Assembly (NCBI RefSeq): GCF_005405365.1
Contig: NZ_BJDX01000007.1
Span: 62,001-126,000, forward strand
DNA length: 64,000 nt
Source of the DNA: Enterococcus xiangfangensis
GTDB lineage: Bacteria; Bacillota; Bacilli; Lactobacillales; Enterococcaceae
Direction of reading: 5' to 3'
The notes below the pieces were generated by a model, which saw only the letters and a list, made by a program, of their open reading frames with translations, was not told where the DNA came from and searched no databases. The position numbers and the translations under genes were made by a program. Below, in pieces: positions 8,333-16,400 of this stretch (the first letter of the stretch is position 1; every line of letters begins with the position of its first letter).

Positions 8333-9754
8333 TTACTGCTCCATTAACTTTTTCAATATTTTTTCAAAAAGCACTTGTTCCTCACTCACACCCATTTTTT
8401 TAGTTACGGTTTCTTTAACTGCCTTTCCAAAACTAATTGCACGCTCATACGTTAAATCTTTTGCAGTGATATTTTTTGCTGTAAAACCTCTATTAGTAGT
8501 TATTCCGCCTAAAATTAAAGAAACAGGTAAATCAGAATCTAACCCAATTCCAGCAAAACCAGCTCCAGCATTAACAATCATTCGACCAACTGGTTTCTTC
8601 AGAGCAAACTCTTTAATCACCGTTGGGTTGTTGGAATGAATTGCTAGTGTATGACCATTTTGTTTTTCTTTTAATAGCTGGATACACTTATCACAAGCAT
8701 GAATCCAATCTGCTTCTAAGTAGAATGTCAAAATCGGACATTTTAGCGCTGTAGTGAAAGGATTCTCGTCAAAAATATACGGCTGTTCTGATACTAGAAC
8801 TTTCGTTTCTGTTGGTACATTAAACCCGGCTAATTTTGCTAATGTCTTTGCATTTTCTCCAATAATCGCAGGATTAACTTCTGTTCCTAAAAATAGCTGT
8901 TTTAGAAGTTTCCCTTCTTCTTCAGCACTCATAAAATAAGCCCCAGCATTTATCATCGCTGCCTTAAGTTCTTGAACAATCACACTTTCTGCAATCACAA
9001 ATTGTTCAGCTGCTGGCAATAACCCATTGTCGAATGATCGACTTTTAATAATATTTTGAGCTGCCTCAACAATGTTCGCACTGCGTTCCACAAAAACTGG
9101 TGTCGAACCAATACCGCCATAAATGCTCGGCTTTTGACTCGTTTTCAAGTCAAAATATGCTGGTGTATCAATATTGATCACTAAAGCAACCGCTTTTTGA
9201 TCAATTAATGCTTCAACACCTTCAACCGTCGTATTTTCCATCCAACTGATACTTGTTTTAGGGAATCCTGGATTCGTTCGTTGAATTACTTCGACTAGTT
9301 TAAAAACAAGTTGTTCTGTTTTAGGCTGCGGAACAAAAATTATTGTATTCCCAGCTTTAAGTGCACTTAGACTGACAAATAATGCATTCAATAGTACATT
9401 TTCAGCGGGTAAAATTACTACTATTACCCCTAAAGGAACACCGATCTTTTTAAACTCTTTGGTATTTTCACCATCTAAAATACCTATTACTTTTTCATTT
9501 AAGGAATCCGTGAGCTCGGCTAAAAATTTCTCCCACAAAAATAATTTATCTTCTTTTTTTCCTTTATTTGTCTCAGTCATTTCAAATGTCACCAATTCTG
9601 GTAACTCTTTTTTTACCTCGTTGATAATTTCATTGATCATGCGATCAATCGTCGTTTGATCATATTCCTTAAGTAAAGATTGTGCGTCGCGAGCAGATTC
9701 AACTAATATGCGGGCTTCTTGAATTGATTTAAGATCTTTATCCACAAATTGCAT
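8333..9754 (-). CDS. CoA-acylating aldehyde dehydrogenase homologue lacking the catalytic cysteine
   Basis: The 473-residue protein has the fold of microcompartment acetaldehyde dehydrogenases (EutE/PduP/CutB/CutF class): ALKAGNTIIFVPQP, then SRSFDNGLLPAAEQ, then GHTLAIHSNNP. The active-site motif usually reads RSFDNG-x-x-C-A-x-EQ; here the cysteine position is Pro247 (codon CCA). The TNPT-type loop is ILPAENVLL, and the C-terminal GTWGGNS-type motif is GGITTNRGF. It therefore probably cannot form a thiohemiacetal and may be structural or regulatory. The C-terminal amphipathic segment (VLFEKILKKLMEQ) is a candidate encapsulation peptide. The ATG at 9754 has GGGAG 8 nt upstream; an in-frame GTG three codons earlier is too close. 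Confidence 0.85.
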   Translation of the reverse strand: MQFVDKDLKSIQEARILVESARDAQSLLKEYDQTTIDRMINEIINEVKKELPELVTFEMTETNKGKKEDKLFLWEKFLAELTDSLNEKVIGILDGENTKEFKKIGVPLGVIVVILPAENVLLNALFVSLSALKAGNTIIFVPQPKTEQLVFKLVEVIQRTNPGFPKTSISWMENTTVEGVEALIDQKAVALVINIDTPAYFDLKTSQKPSIYGGIGSTPVFVERSANIVEAAQNIIKSRSFDNGLLPAAEQFVIAESVIVQELKAAMINAGAYFMSAEEEGKLLKQLFLGTEVNPAIIGENAKTLAKLAGFNVPTETKVLVSEQPYIFDENPFTTALKCPILTFYLEADWIHACDKCIQLLKEKQNGHTLAIHSNNPTVIKEFALKKPVGRMIVNAGAGFAGIGLDSDLPVSLILGGITTNRGFTAKNITAKDLTYERAISFGKAVKETVTKKMGVSEEQVLFEKILKKLMEQ

Positions 9755-9766
9755 TTTATCCACTCC

Positions 9767-10072
9767 CTATGCTGGTAATAATTGCTCCAATGAATAACGA
9801 TCAATAATTTTACCTAAATCAATGTGTGGACTAGCAATGACAACTGAACTATAGACCTCAGCACTCATCGCTTCTACTGCACGGATGCCCGTTTCAACAG
9901 CAGTTTTACACGCTGCAACATCGCCTCGGACAATAACTGAAATATACCCAGAAGCAACATTTTCATATCCTACCAGTTCCACATCCGCAGCTTTACACAT
10001 CGCATCGGCCGCTTCTAAGACAAAAACCAAACCAAATGTTTCAATTGCTCCGATTGCTTCGTATCTTTCCAT
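9767..10072 (-). CDS. BMC-H shell protein (third of the locus)
   Basis: The 101-residue hexameric shell protein carries the Pfam BMC pattern: AIGAIETFGLVFVLEAADAM, pore loop VASGYIS, GDVAACKTAVETG. It has a slightly extended C-terminal tail (IIDRYSLEQLLPA). The start is placed at the ATG at 10072, behind AGAGGTG; an in-frame TTG seven codons earlier overlaps the previous gene and lacks a site. The pore loop differs from those of the other two BMC-H proteins, implying mixed shell tiles. Confidence 0.93.
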   Translation of the reverse strand: MERYEAIGAIETFGLVFVLEAADAMCKAADVELVGYENVASGYISVIVRGDVAACKTAVETGIRAVEAMSAEVYSSVVIASPHIDLGKIIDRYSLEQLLPA

Positions 10073-10082
10073 TTTTTCACCT

Positions 10083-10379
10083 CTATTGGTCAATATCGTG
10101 GACTGAAACGATCGAGCCCACTGCTTTAATTGGTCTTGGCATGACGTTATGCGCAGTCAATTTTCCAATCGCATCGGCTGCTCTAGCACCTGCGGCAACA
10201 GAAGCTTCTACTGCGGCAACATCACCTTTAATCATGATAGTTACCAATGTTGAACCAATATTTTCATATGAAATTAATTCAACATTTGCTGCTTTCAACA
10301 TTTCATCACAAGCTTTTAATGCTGGTACTAAACCGACAGTCTCAACTAACCCTAGTGCTTCCTCACCTTGATATCTCAC
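10083..10379 (-). CDS. BMC-H shell protein (second of the locus)
   Basis: This 98-residue BMC-H protein shows ALGLVETVGLVPALKACDEM, pore loop NIGSTLVT and GDVAAVEASVAAG. It initiates at GTG (10377-10379) with AAGGAGG 7 nt upstream; no ATG is available in frame near the start. It sits between the winged-helix-like gene and the third BMC-H gene with short gaps, so co-transcription is expected. Confidence 0.93.
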   Translation of the reverse strand: MRYQGEEALGLVETVGLVPALKACDEMLKAANVELISYENIGSTLVTIMIKGDVAAVEASVAAGARAADAIGKLTAHNVMPRPIKAVGSIVSVHDIDQ

Positions 10380-10391
10380 TGATATGCCTCC

Positions 10392-10676
10392 TTAACATTT
10401 GCGGTATGCCGCATCGACATATTTTTCAACTGTATGACGGCCATCTTCTGTAATTGCATAACGCATTACCAAGTCATCATTTCTATCTAAGTCATAGCTA
10501 GTCATTTCCACTAGCCCATTTGCTTCTAAAGCTAATAAATGATCTAAATACATTTTTTCATTAAACTGTTTTTCATTACCGTAATCGGCTTCTAATGCTG
10601 ACATTACTTGTTTTACATCAACTTCTGGTTCATCAAACATATGATTCAAAACAGCCATTCTGCTTGGTAATAACAT
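10392..10676 (-). CDS. Small winged-helix-like protein within the cut operon
   Basis: The 94-residue protein is not recognised as a named family. Its helix-rich N-terminus (MLLPSRMAVLNHMFDEPEVDV), central helices (YLDHLLALEANGLVEM) and beta-wing-like segment (RYAITEDGRHTVEKYV) look like a PadR/MarR-type winged helix, where the phrase ITEDGR marks the last helix. It could bind DNA or act as an interaction domain. The ATG at 10676 has AAGGAG 9 nt upstream; the ATG three codons earlier abuts that site. It begins one base after the transporter stop. Confidence 0.55.
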   Translation of the reverse strand: MLLPSRMAVLNHMFDEPEVDVKQVMSALEADYGNEKQFNEKMYLDHLLALEANGLVEMTSYDLDRNDDLVMRYAITEDGRHTVEKYVDAAYRKC

Positions 10677-10677
10677 T

Positions 10678-11688
10678 TTATGCATCTCCTTTTCTGAATA
10701 AATCTAAAGGATTCATCGTGACGATGATTGCGCCTAATACAATGATGATTGAACCTAAAACAATAGTTGTCGTTAATGTTTGTCCCAAGAATAAGACGCA
10801 GAATAAAACTCCCCAAAAAGCATACGTTACGTTTAGTGACATTCCGATTGCTGTACCAACCATTGAGTTTGCTTTGTACCAGCAAACAAATGAAACGGCT
10901 GCACTCAATCCAGATAAAACAAGCCAAATAATCGGAATTCCCGCAGTTAACGTGCTACCTAATAATTTCATACCTCCAACAAGAGGCACAATCAGAATCA
11001 ATACGACTAATCCTGAAATTAATTCTCTTAAATTTACAGCTACATCTGTATCGATCATGGCTCCGCCAAAACTTGAAAAGACACCTTCAAGTCCCCAAGC
11101 AACAGCAGCAATCAATGCACAAATAATTCCCATTGTGAAGTTTGGCGTACCTTCTGGCGCTACCCAGTTGATGATGATTGCACCAAACACACACAATACC
11201 ATTCCAAAAACAACTCGTTTAGTTGGACGTTGTTTCAAGAAAATCCAAGCAAACAATGCTCCGAATAAGCTACAAGTTGCTGAGATCGGAATTGCATATG
11301 CACCAGCCATTGCTAGTCCAACTAAATACGCTCCGTTTGCAATCGGACCACCCAATAAGAACCCAACTACAAGTAATTTTCCTGGTTTTGTCTTTAATGT
11401 TCTTACCAGTTCCTTTAAGCGGCCTTGTTTTGCGTTATAAAATAATAGCCAAATTCCCGCAAATAAATCATTTAATCCTGAACAAACAAATGGAGCTGCT
11501 AAAAATCCTGCTGCACTCACTAATGGATCAAAACCGCTAGCTATCATCACTAAAGTTGAGTACACTCCATAGGTCAAACCAGAAATTAGTCCATTACCAA
11601 TTCCTGCTACACGGAATTTTTTCCCAACAGTCTTCATTTTTGTTTCCGCCGAAAGCGGTGTTTGCATTACGCTCTTTTCACTATTCAT
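10678..11688 (-). CDS. DMT-superfamily (EamA-like) transporter in the cut operon
   Basis: The 336-residue protein has about ten predicted membrane helices in two EamA-like repeats (for example GLISGLTYGVYSTLVMIAS and FTMGIICALIAAVAWGLEG). Choline-utilisation loci often contain a small multidrug-resistance or DMT-type transporter, so import of choline or export of trimethylamine is a reasonable inference, but the substrate cannot be read from sequence. It lies between the first BMC-H gene (11-nt gap) and the winged-helix-like gene and has an AAGGAG site. Confidence 0.82.
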   Translation of the reverse strand: MNSEKSVMQTPLSAETKMKTVGKKFRVAGIGNGLISGLTYGVYSTLVMIASGFDPLVSAAGFLAAPFVCSGLNDLFAGIWLLFYNAKQGRLKELVRTLKTKPGKLLVVGFLLGGPIANGAYLVGLAMAGAYAIPISATCSLFGALFAWIFLKQRPTKRVVFGMVLCVFGAIIINWVAPEGTPNFTMGIICALIAAVAWGLEGVFSSFGGAMIDTDVAVNLRELISGLVVLILIVPLVGGMKLLGSTLTAGIPIIWLVLSGLSAAVSFVCWYKANSMVGTAIGMSLNVTYAFWGVLFCVLFLGQTLTTTIVLGSIIIVLGAIIVTMNPLDLFRKGDA

Positions 11689-11699
11689 ACTAGATCTCC

Positions 11700-11987
11700 T
11701 TATTCATTAACTGCTGGACGTGGAAGAATTGATTCAACTTCGCTATGAGGACGCGGAATAACATGAACAGATAATAATTCGCCAACTCGTTGAGCAGCAG
11801 CCGCACCAGCATCGGTAGCAGCTTTAACAGCACCGACATCGCCTCTGACCATCACTGTGACAATTCCGCCACCGACAAGTTCTTTTCCGACTAGTGAAAC
11901 ATTCGCTGCTTTAACCATTGCATCAGCCGCCTCGATTGAACCAATTAATCCTTTTGTTTCTACCATTCCTAAAGCATCGTATTTCAT
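11700..11987 (-). CDS. BMC-H shell protein, first gene of the cut operon
   Basis: This 95-residue canonical BMC-H protein shows [21 protein letters not shown], pore loop LVGGGIVT and [13 protein letters not shown]. It is the first gene after the MerR-type promoter and has an AGGAGG site. A perfect small hairpin (ACGCT-TTT-AGCGT at 12006-12018) lies in the leader just upstream of that site. As the promoter-proximal gene it probably supplies the major facet tile. Confidence 0.95.
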   Translation of the reverse strand: MKYDALGMVETKGLIGSIEAADAMVKAANVSLVGKELVGGGIVTVMVRGDVGAVKAATDAGAAAAQRVGELLSVHVIPRPHSEVESILPRPAVNE

Positions 11988-12037
11988 TGCTTGTTCCTCC
12001 TAATTACGCTTTTAGCGTGAATTTTTTTACACTCTTA

Positions 12038-12068
12038 ATTTAGGTTGTACCCTAATGGTAGGGGTCAA
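12038..12068 (-). promoter_or_regulatory. MerR-type cut operon promoter with 19-bp spacer
   Basis: On the minus strand, -35 TTGACC (12063-12068) and -10 CTAAAT (12038-12043) are separated by 19 bp. The spacer carries an imperfect dyad (GACCCCTA-CCAT-TAGGGTAC). A long spacer with a central dyad is the hallmark of MerR-activated promoters, and the MerR-family gene lies immediately upstream. The pairing is inference. Confidence 0.7.
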
Positions 12069-12087
12069 TAGCGAATTTCAAAAAAAT

Positions 12088-12103
12088 TGTGTAATACAAC
12101 ACA
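12088..12103. promoter_or_regulatory. Candidate CRP/FNR-like dyad upstream of the cut promoter
   Basis: TGTGT-N6-ACACA, a 16-bp palindrome close to the TGTGA-N6-TCACA form recognised by CRP/FNR-family regulators, lies about 20 bp upstream of the -35 box. An oxygen- or energy-linked activator would suit an oxygen-sensitive pathway, but this is a pattern match only. Confidence 0.35.
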
Positions 12104-12104
12104 A

Positions 12105-12508
12105 CAAGTTTTTTTTATAACAGATTGGATTCTCAATTACTGATATTAAACGAGAAACAACGATTAAATGTATAGTGATTTCTTTAACAATGTTGATTTT
12201 AAGTAACTTTCCAAATTAAAATTATTTTTCTAAAAACGTTCAATATTTATCAAATACTGATACAGGAAAAATAAAAAATGAAAAAATAAAAACAGTGAAT
12301 ATTCAAACAATTGACCGAACTGTCGGTAAAAACTAGGTAACTATCAGAAAATTGAAAACTATTATCATAGTTTCAACTTATTGCAATAGCCTAACAATGC
12401 TTATATGATCACTATCTATAACTTCAGAATAGAAACCTTTCCCTTAGAGACAATGACAGATTAGTTTTCATTTTTTCATATTATTTTCATATCTTTTTTA
12501 ATTCAGAC
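12105..12508. other. AT-rich non-coding gap upstream of the cut promoter
   Basis: About 400 bases between the cut promoter and the merR terminator. Apart from those flanking elements I see no gene, repeat or convincing structured RNA here. Confidence 0.5.
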
Positions 12509-12540
12509 AAAAAAAACTAAGCATTCGAAAATGCTTAGTT
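12509..12540 (-). terminator. Rho-independent terminator after the MerR gene
   Basis: AACTAAGCAT pairs with ATGCTTAGTT across a short loop, followed on the minus strand by a run of eight T. It separates the regulator transcript from the cut operon promoter. Confidence 0.85.
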
Positions 12541-12546
12541 TCTCTA

Positions 12547-13389
12547 TTATTTTATTATCGGTACCATAATTTCTGTCACAAATTTATTAGGATCTTGGGT
12601 CGACCAAAAGTCAATCACATAACGTTCATAACAGTTAGGACCAATTTGATACTTGTGCTCTAATGCCCAATCCACTAAAATTCGATACTTTTCGTCGATT
12701 GTTCGATGATTACCTAGATGATACATACATAAAAACATCTGACCGCCAAAATCTCGGCGGGGCAATAAGAATTTGCTATTACGAACAGGCTTTTGCATAA
12801 TGGTGGCTTCTCTAATTCTACCTTCAGCCTTAGCTTGATAATCTGAAAATTCTAAAATAACGGGTCCAGTGATTTCACTCTCTGATTTTTCTAAATAATT
12901 CGTCCAATTAATATTAATAATCGATTTTTTGTAATCGTATTCAAAAGATTCCTCCAAAAAATAAAAGTGTTCACGCTCAATGTACTTTAGATTAATACTG
13001 CCCATCTGATTTTCCATTGCTATCGTACCCTCATTTAGCAAGCTAATCCAATCAGATACTGCTTCAGAACAATTTTGAATCCGTTCCTCTTCTTTTTTTA
13101 AACTATCTAGTTTACTGAGAAAATTACGTTGATGAAAAAAATAGTCATTTGTATCAGATAATCCTGTCATTTCCTGTAAGTGAAAACCCATTTGCTTATA
13201 GTACTTCAAAATAGGAATCAGCATTACTGTATCCTCACTGTAATACCGATAATTATTTTGTGGACTAACATGATCTGGAACAAGCAATCCAAGTTCTTCA
13301 TAAAAGCGTAACGTTTTTCTAGAAACATAACAGATGTCAGCTGCTTCGCCAATAGTATGCATTTTTTTCATGTCTACCTTCATATTCAC
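12547..13389 (-). CDS. MerR-family transcriptional regulator, likely of the cut operon
   Basis: The N-terminal MerR winged helix (MHTIGEAADICYVSRKTLRFYEELGLL, then NNYRYYSEDTV) is followed by a coiled-coil dimerisation helix and a C-terminal domain of about 150 residues resembling the GyrI/BltR effector-binding fold. The product is 280 residues from the GTG at 13389, placed because AGGAGG lies 10 nt upstream inside a longer open frame; an ATG two codons later is the alternative. The gene points towards the cut operon and ends in its own terminator, and the downstream promoter has MerR geometry. The inducer could be choline or a derivative, which is inference. Confidence 0.85.
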   Translation of the reverse strand: MNMKVDMKKMHTIGEAADICYVSRKTLRFYEELGLLVPDHVSPQNNYRYYSEDTVMLIPILKYYKQMGFHLQEMTGLSDTNDYFFHQRNFLSKLDSLKKEEERIQNCSEAVSDWISLLNEGTIAMENQMGSINLKYIEREHFYFLEESFEYDYKKSIININWTNYLEKSESEITGPVILEFSDYQAKAEGRIREATIMQKPVRNSKFLLPRRDFGGQMFLCMYHLGNHRTIDEKYRILVDWALEHKYQIGPNCYERYVIDFWSTQDPNKFVTEIMVPIIK

Positions 13390-13540
13390 CCCTATGTTAC
13401 CTCCTACACAATCCTTTGGACAAATTATGTGCTGTTCTGTTTTGGTTGTCAAGTAACATTTTCATTCTGATCTATAACAGCGAATGATTAAATTTGGATA
13501 TAATAACATGATTTCTATACTAACTTTTTCATTAATTTTG

Positions 13541-13579
13541 AAAATAAAAAAATATGCGGTGCAAAGAATGCACCGCATA
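13541..13579 (-). terminator. Terminator of the WxL operon
   Basis: The 10-bp perfect stem TATGCGGTGC/GCACCGCATA has a 7-nt loop and is followed by a T-rich tract on the minus strand. It ends the three-gene surface-protein transcript. Confidence 0.85.
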
Positions 13580-13705
13580 CACGACTAATTCTTATTCAAG
13601 TTTTTCACCGACACGATTTGACAAAGAGTCTTACTTTCCAACATTTTCTCTATACTCAATTGGTTAATCACAGATGTTGATGTAGTTTTCACTCAGATGT
13701 CATTT

Positions 13706-15307
13706 TTAATTTTGGGTCTTAGCTACGTTATTACTGATACTCCAGTTAATGGTCGTATTGTAAGAAATTTCTGCGTGTATTTTTGTCTGCTGATCTGCTG
13801 GAATATTTAGGGTAAGCCCTACGATTTCTTTATTGATCTTAACCGTTTGAGCTGTCGTATTTTGATAAAGCACTTTTTTGTCCGTATCAACTACAAACGT
13901 ATTCCAATAACTATCATATGCGGGCACTATCAAACTTGCATTGAACGTACTCCCATCTTCAGTTCCTACCCATTGATTCACAGAAACCATCAAGCTGCTG
14001 CCTGCAGTTATTGTAGCCGACAACTTAATAGAATCTTTTGCAACGATATCTGCAGTCCCTATTTGTGACAGTTTATTATCCTGACCAAAATTTAGTCCAC
14101 CTTCGACTTGAAGTGAATTGCTTTCGGGTGGTTTTGTATGTCCGTTAAGCATTTCTTCCAACATTTTTTTGAACTCTGGATTGGCGGCTACGTTACGATT
14201 ATTATCGATCAGATTTCGAATTGTTTCATCTGTCAATTGTGGTAAGTATTTGGTAATGACATCAACTGTTGGTTGTGCGGGGGTGCCATAAAGTGGTACC
14301 GAAACAAACACATCGTTGATCGTCTCGTCATTCAGACTAATATCACCTTTACCAGCATTGAGTAGGACCATAATTGTGTTTAATGTGTTGTAGTCATTCG
14401 TATCTAAATGACCATCGCTTATATCAATTGAACCATCATTGCCCGTTACTTGATTCAAAGCATCAGTCAACCATCCAGAGATCAAATTAACATCATTTCC
14501 AACTAAGTTTAAATTCGTCAATTTTTTCATGATGCTAAAAGCACTTTGACCAAGAGAGGTAGAATCATATTTCATGTTATTATAAGATAAATCGAGTGTC
14601 GTCACACTTTGCGCATCAGTGACACCAAAAATTGTACTTGCCATTTTATAATAAGTTGTAGAAACCAAATTATTATGAGTTAAAATCAATGTTTTCAGCG
14701 CTGGCAAGCGATCGGTTTGAAACAAACACAATAGCTGCTCGACTAATGTCGTGTTAGTTATTTTTGATGTCATTCCGGTCAGATCAACGGTAGTAGCATT
14801 TGTTGCTGAAGCAAGAATCTGCATTAAGAAATTAAAAGGTGGTCGATAGCCTGAACCCGCACTGTGCGAATCAAAGGTAAGTTCTTTAGTTGTCAACGAA
14901 CCAGTAACTGAATCAACTGTACCGGCAGCATTCAATCTATAGGCATTATCTGAGACATCATATCCACTTGAACTGGTTAAACTTGCGACCCAGTTTGCGA
15001 TTGCAGCATTGGGTGTTGAAGTATAAGTTCCATTGTTATTTTTACTCCGTGTGGCAAGGCTTATCGTAACGAGTTGCTCGACATCCCCAATCGTAAATGA
15101 AGCGGGCGTTTGTCCGCGACTGCTAGGCGTTGTCCCATCTGAGTAAGTGCTGTTATCTAAAATCACTTGGATTACTTCATCGGGAATATCATAGGCCATT
15201 AGTGTATTCGAATCATAACTGGCCGCCGCATGGGTCGGAGAACTTGTGCAACACACACCTAAAAACAGCAAAAATATGACTAGCATCACGTTACGTAGTA
15301 ATCGCAT
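13706..15307 (-). CDS. WxL-domain surface protein with leucine-rich-repeat region
   Basis: The 533-residue secreted protein has a signal peptide (about residues 1-29, hydrophobic core VMLVIFLLFLGV). A BspA-like leucine-rich region follows (about 160-300: ATTVDLTGMT, LPALKTLILTHNNLV, VTTLDLSYNNM, LTNLNLVGNDV). The C-terminal WxL domain (about 390-533) has VNQWVGTEDG and INWSISNNVA. WxL proteins bind Gram-positive cell walls non-covalently. It is the last gene of the cassette, behind the DUF916 partner. The ligand of the repeats is unknown. Confidence 0.88.
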   Translation of the reverse strand: MRLLRNVMLVIFLLFLGVCCTSSPTHAAASYDSNTLMAYDIPDEVIQVILDNSTYSDGTTPSSRGQTPASFTIGDVEQLVTISLATRSKNNNGTYTSTPNAAIANWVASLTSSSGYDVSDNAYRLNAAGTVDSVTGSLTTKELTFDSHSAGSGYRPPFNFLMQILASATNATTVDLTGMTSKITNTTLVEQLLCLFQTDRLPALKTLILTHNNLVSTTYYKMASTIFGVTDAQSVTTLDLSYNNMKYDSTSLGQSAFSIMKKLTNLNLVGNDVNLISGWLTDALNQVTGNDGSIDISDGHLDTNDYNTLNTIMVLLNAGKGDISLNDETINDVFVSVPLYGTPAQPTVDVITKYLPQLTDETIRNLIDNNRNVAANPEFKKMLEEMLNGHTKPPESNSLQVEGGLNFGQDNKLSQIGTADIVAKDSIKLSATITAGSSLMVSVNQWVGTEDGSTFNASLIVPAYDSYWNTFVVDTDKKVLYQNTTAQTVKINKEIVGLTLNIPADQQTKIHAEISYNTTINWSISNNVAKTQN

Positions 15308-15327
15308 CTAAGCTCTCCTCCCTTCGG

Positions 15328-16389
15328 CTATAGTTTCTTTGTCTTTCGATTTTTCCTAAGCAGCAAAATCAACAGCAAGATAATGATCAAGATCAAAAGA
15401 GCAAAGCCGGCGATGATGGCATAAATCATCCATGGACGACCACCTTTTGCTTGGTCCGATTTCTTGTTTAATTTTTTCGCTTTTTCTGGACTAACTATCA
15501 AAGTTGATTCTTGTGAAAGTTTATATTTATACGTTTCTCCAGCAGAATCTTTGTATTCACCGGTAGAACTTTTTACATAGTACGCATTTGTTGTCACACG
15601 ATATTTACCCGCTGTCGCACTGGGCAATTCCAATCGATAGTCAAACTGCGAATTAGGGGCCATTTGCATACTGTCTGCCGTTCGCTGATACTTCTTACCC
15701 GTCGTCAAATTGATTGCCTGTGTTTCAACATGCAATTGATTCAAAAAGGTAGCTGAAATATTTTGAAGTGGGACAGCCAGCGTGTTTTGATACTCATGCT
15801 GCTGAATTTTTGCCTGACCTATTTTCAATTCTGGCTGCCAAGTTTGGTTCACATTACGTGTAATCACGGCAATTTCATAATTATATTGATTAACAACGGA
15901 CAATCCTGACTTGTCCTCCGTCGTATCGGTCTGATTACTTGGACTAAATGTCAAAGCACCTGCCATTACACCCGGCAGTTGATTTGTTGGCATCGTCAAC
16001 TGTGCGGTATATAGATATGTACCCTTAGCTGGAATCGTTATTTTATCGGGACCTTTCAGATAATCGGTCAGCGAGTATTGTGCCGTATCTTTTTGCTCTT
16101 TTGCGCCATATACGACGATCCCATTGTCACTAGTTTGTGCGGTATTCACCTTAACCTGAATTTGAATTTGTTGATCGGTATTATTGACTAGCTGTGCCTG
16201 TAACTCGGTTGATTCACTTGGTGCAACGACTACATCAAAAAAAGATTCAGAGGTATCACGTTGCGCTTGAGGAATAACAGGACGAATCGAAAAAGGCAGG
16301 CTAGCAGCCTGCACTTTCACTGGAACCATCAATGCTATCAATAAAATACCTAGTACTAATGTTAGTACGGATGGTCGCTTTAATCTCAT
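15328..16389 (-). CDS. WxL-interacting membrane protein (DUF916/DUF3324)
   Basis: The 353-residue protein has a signal peptide (about 1-28), an N-terminal DUF916-like domain (LPFSIRPVIPQAQRDTSESFFDVVV), a DUF3324-like second half, one C-terminal membrane helix (about 320-343) and a basic tail (RKNRKTKKL). Such proteins are the membrane-anchored partners encoded with WxL proteins and link them to the cell surface. It lies 11 nt after the small WxL gene. Confidence 0.92.
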   Translation of the reverse strand: MRLKRPSVLTLVLGILLIALMVPVKVQAASLPFSIRPVIPQAQRDTSESFFDVVVAPSESTELQAQLVNNTDQQIQIQVKVNTAQTSDNGIVVYGAKEQKDTAQYSLTDYLKGPDKITIPAKGTYLYTAQLTMPTNQLPGVMAGALTFSPSNQTDTTEDKSGLSVVNQYNYEIAVITRNVNQTWQPELKIGQAKIQQHEYQNTLAVPLQNISATFLNQLHVETQAINLTTGKKYQRTADSMQMAPNSQFDYRLELPSATAGKYRVTTNAYYVKSSTGEYKDSAGETYKYKLSQESTLIVSPEKAKKLNKKSDQAKGGRPWMIYAIIAGFALLILIIILLLILLLRKNRKTKKL

Positions 16390-16400
16390 AAACAGTCACC

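Noticed and set aside
10595..11440. 281-codon plus-strand open frame opposite the DMT transporter
   Set aside because: It is the antisense shadow of a well-supported membrane-protein gene; its product is proline/asparagine-rich with no recognisable domain and it has no ribosome site.
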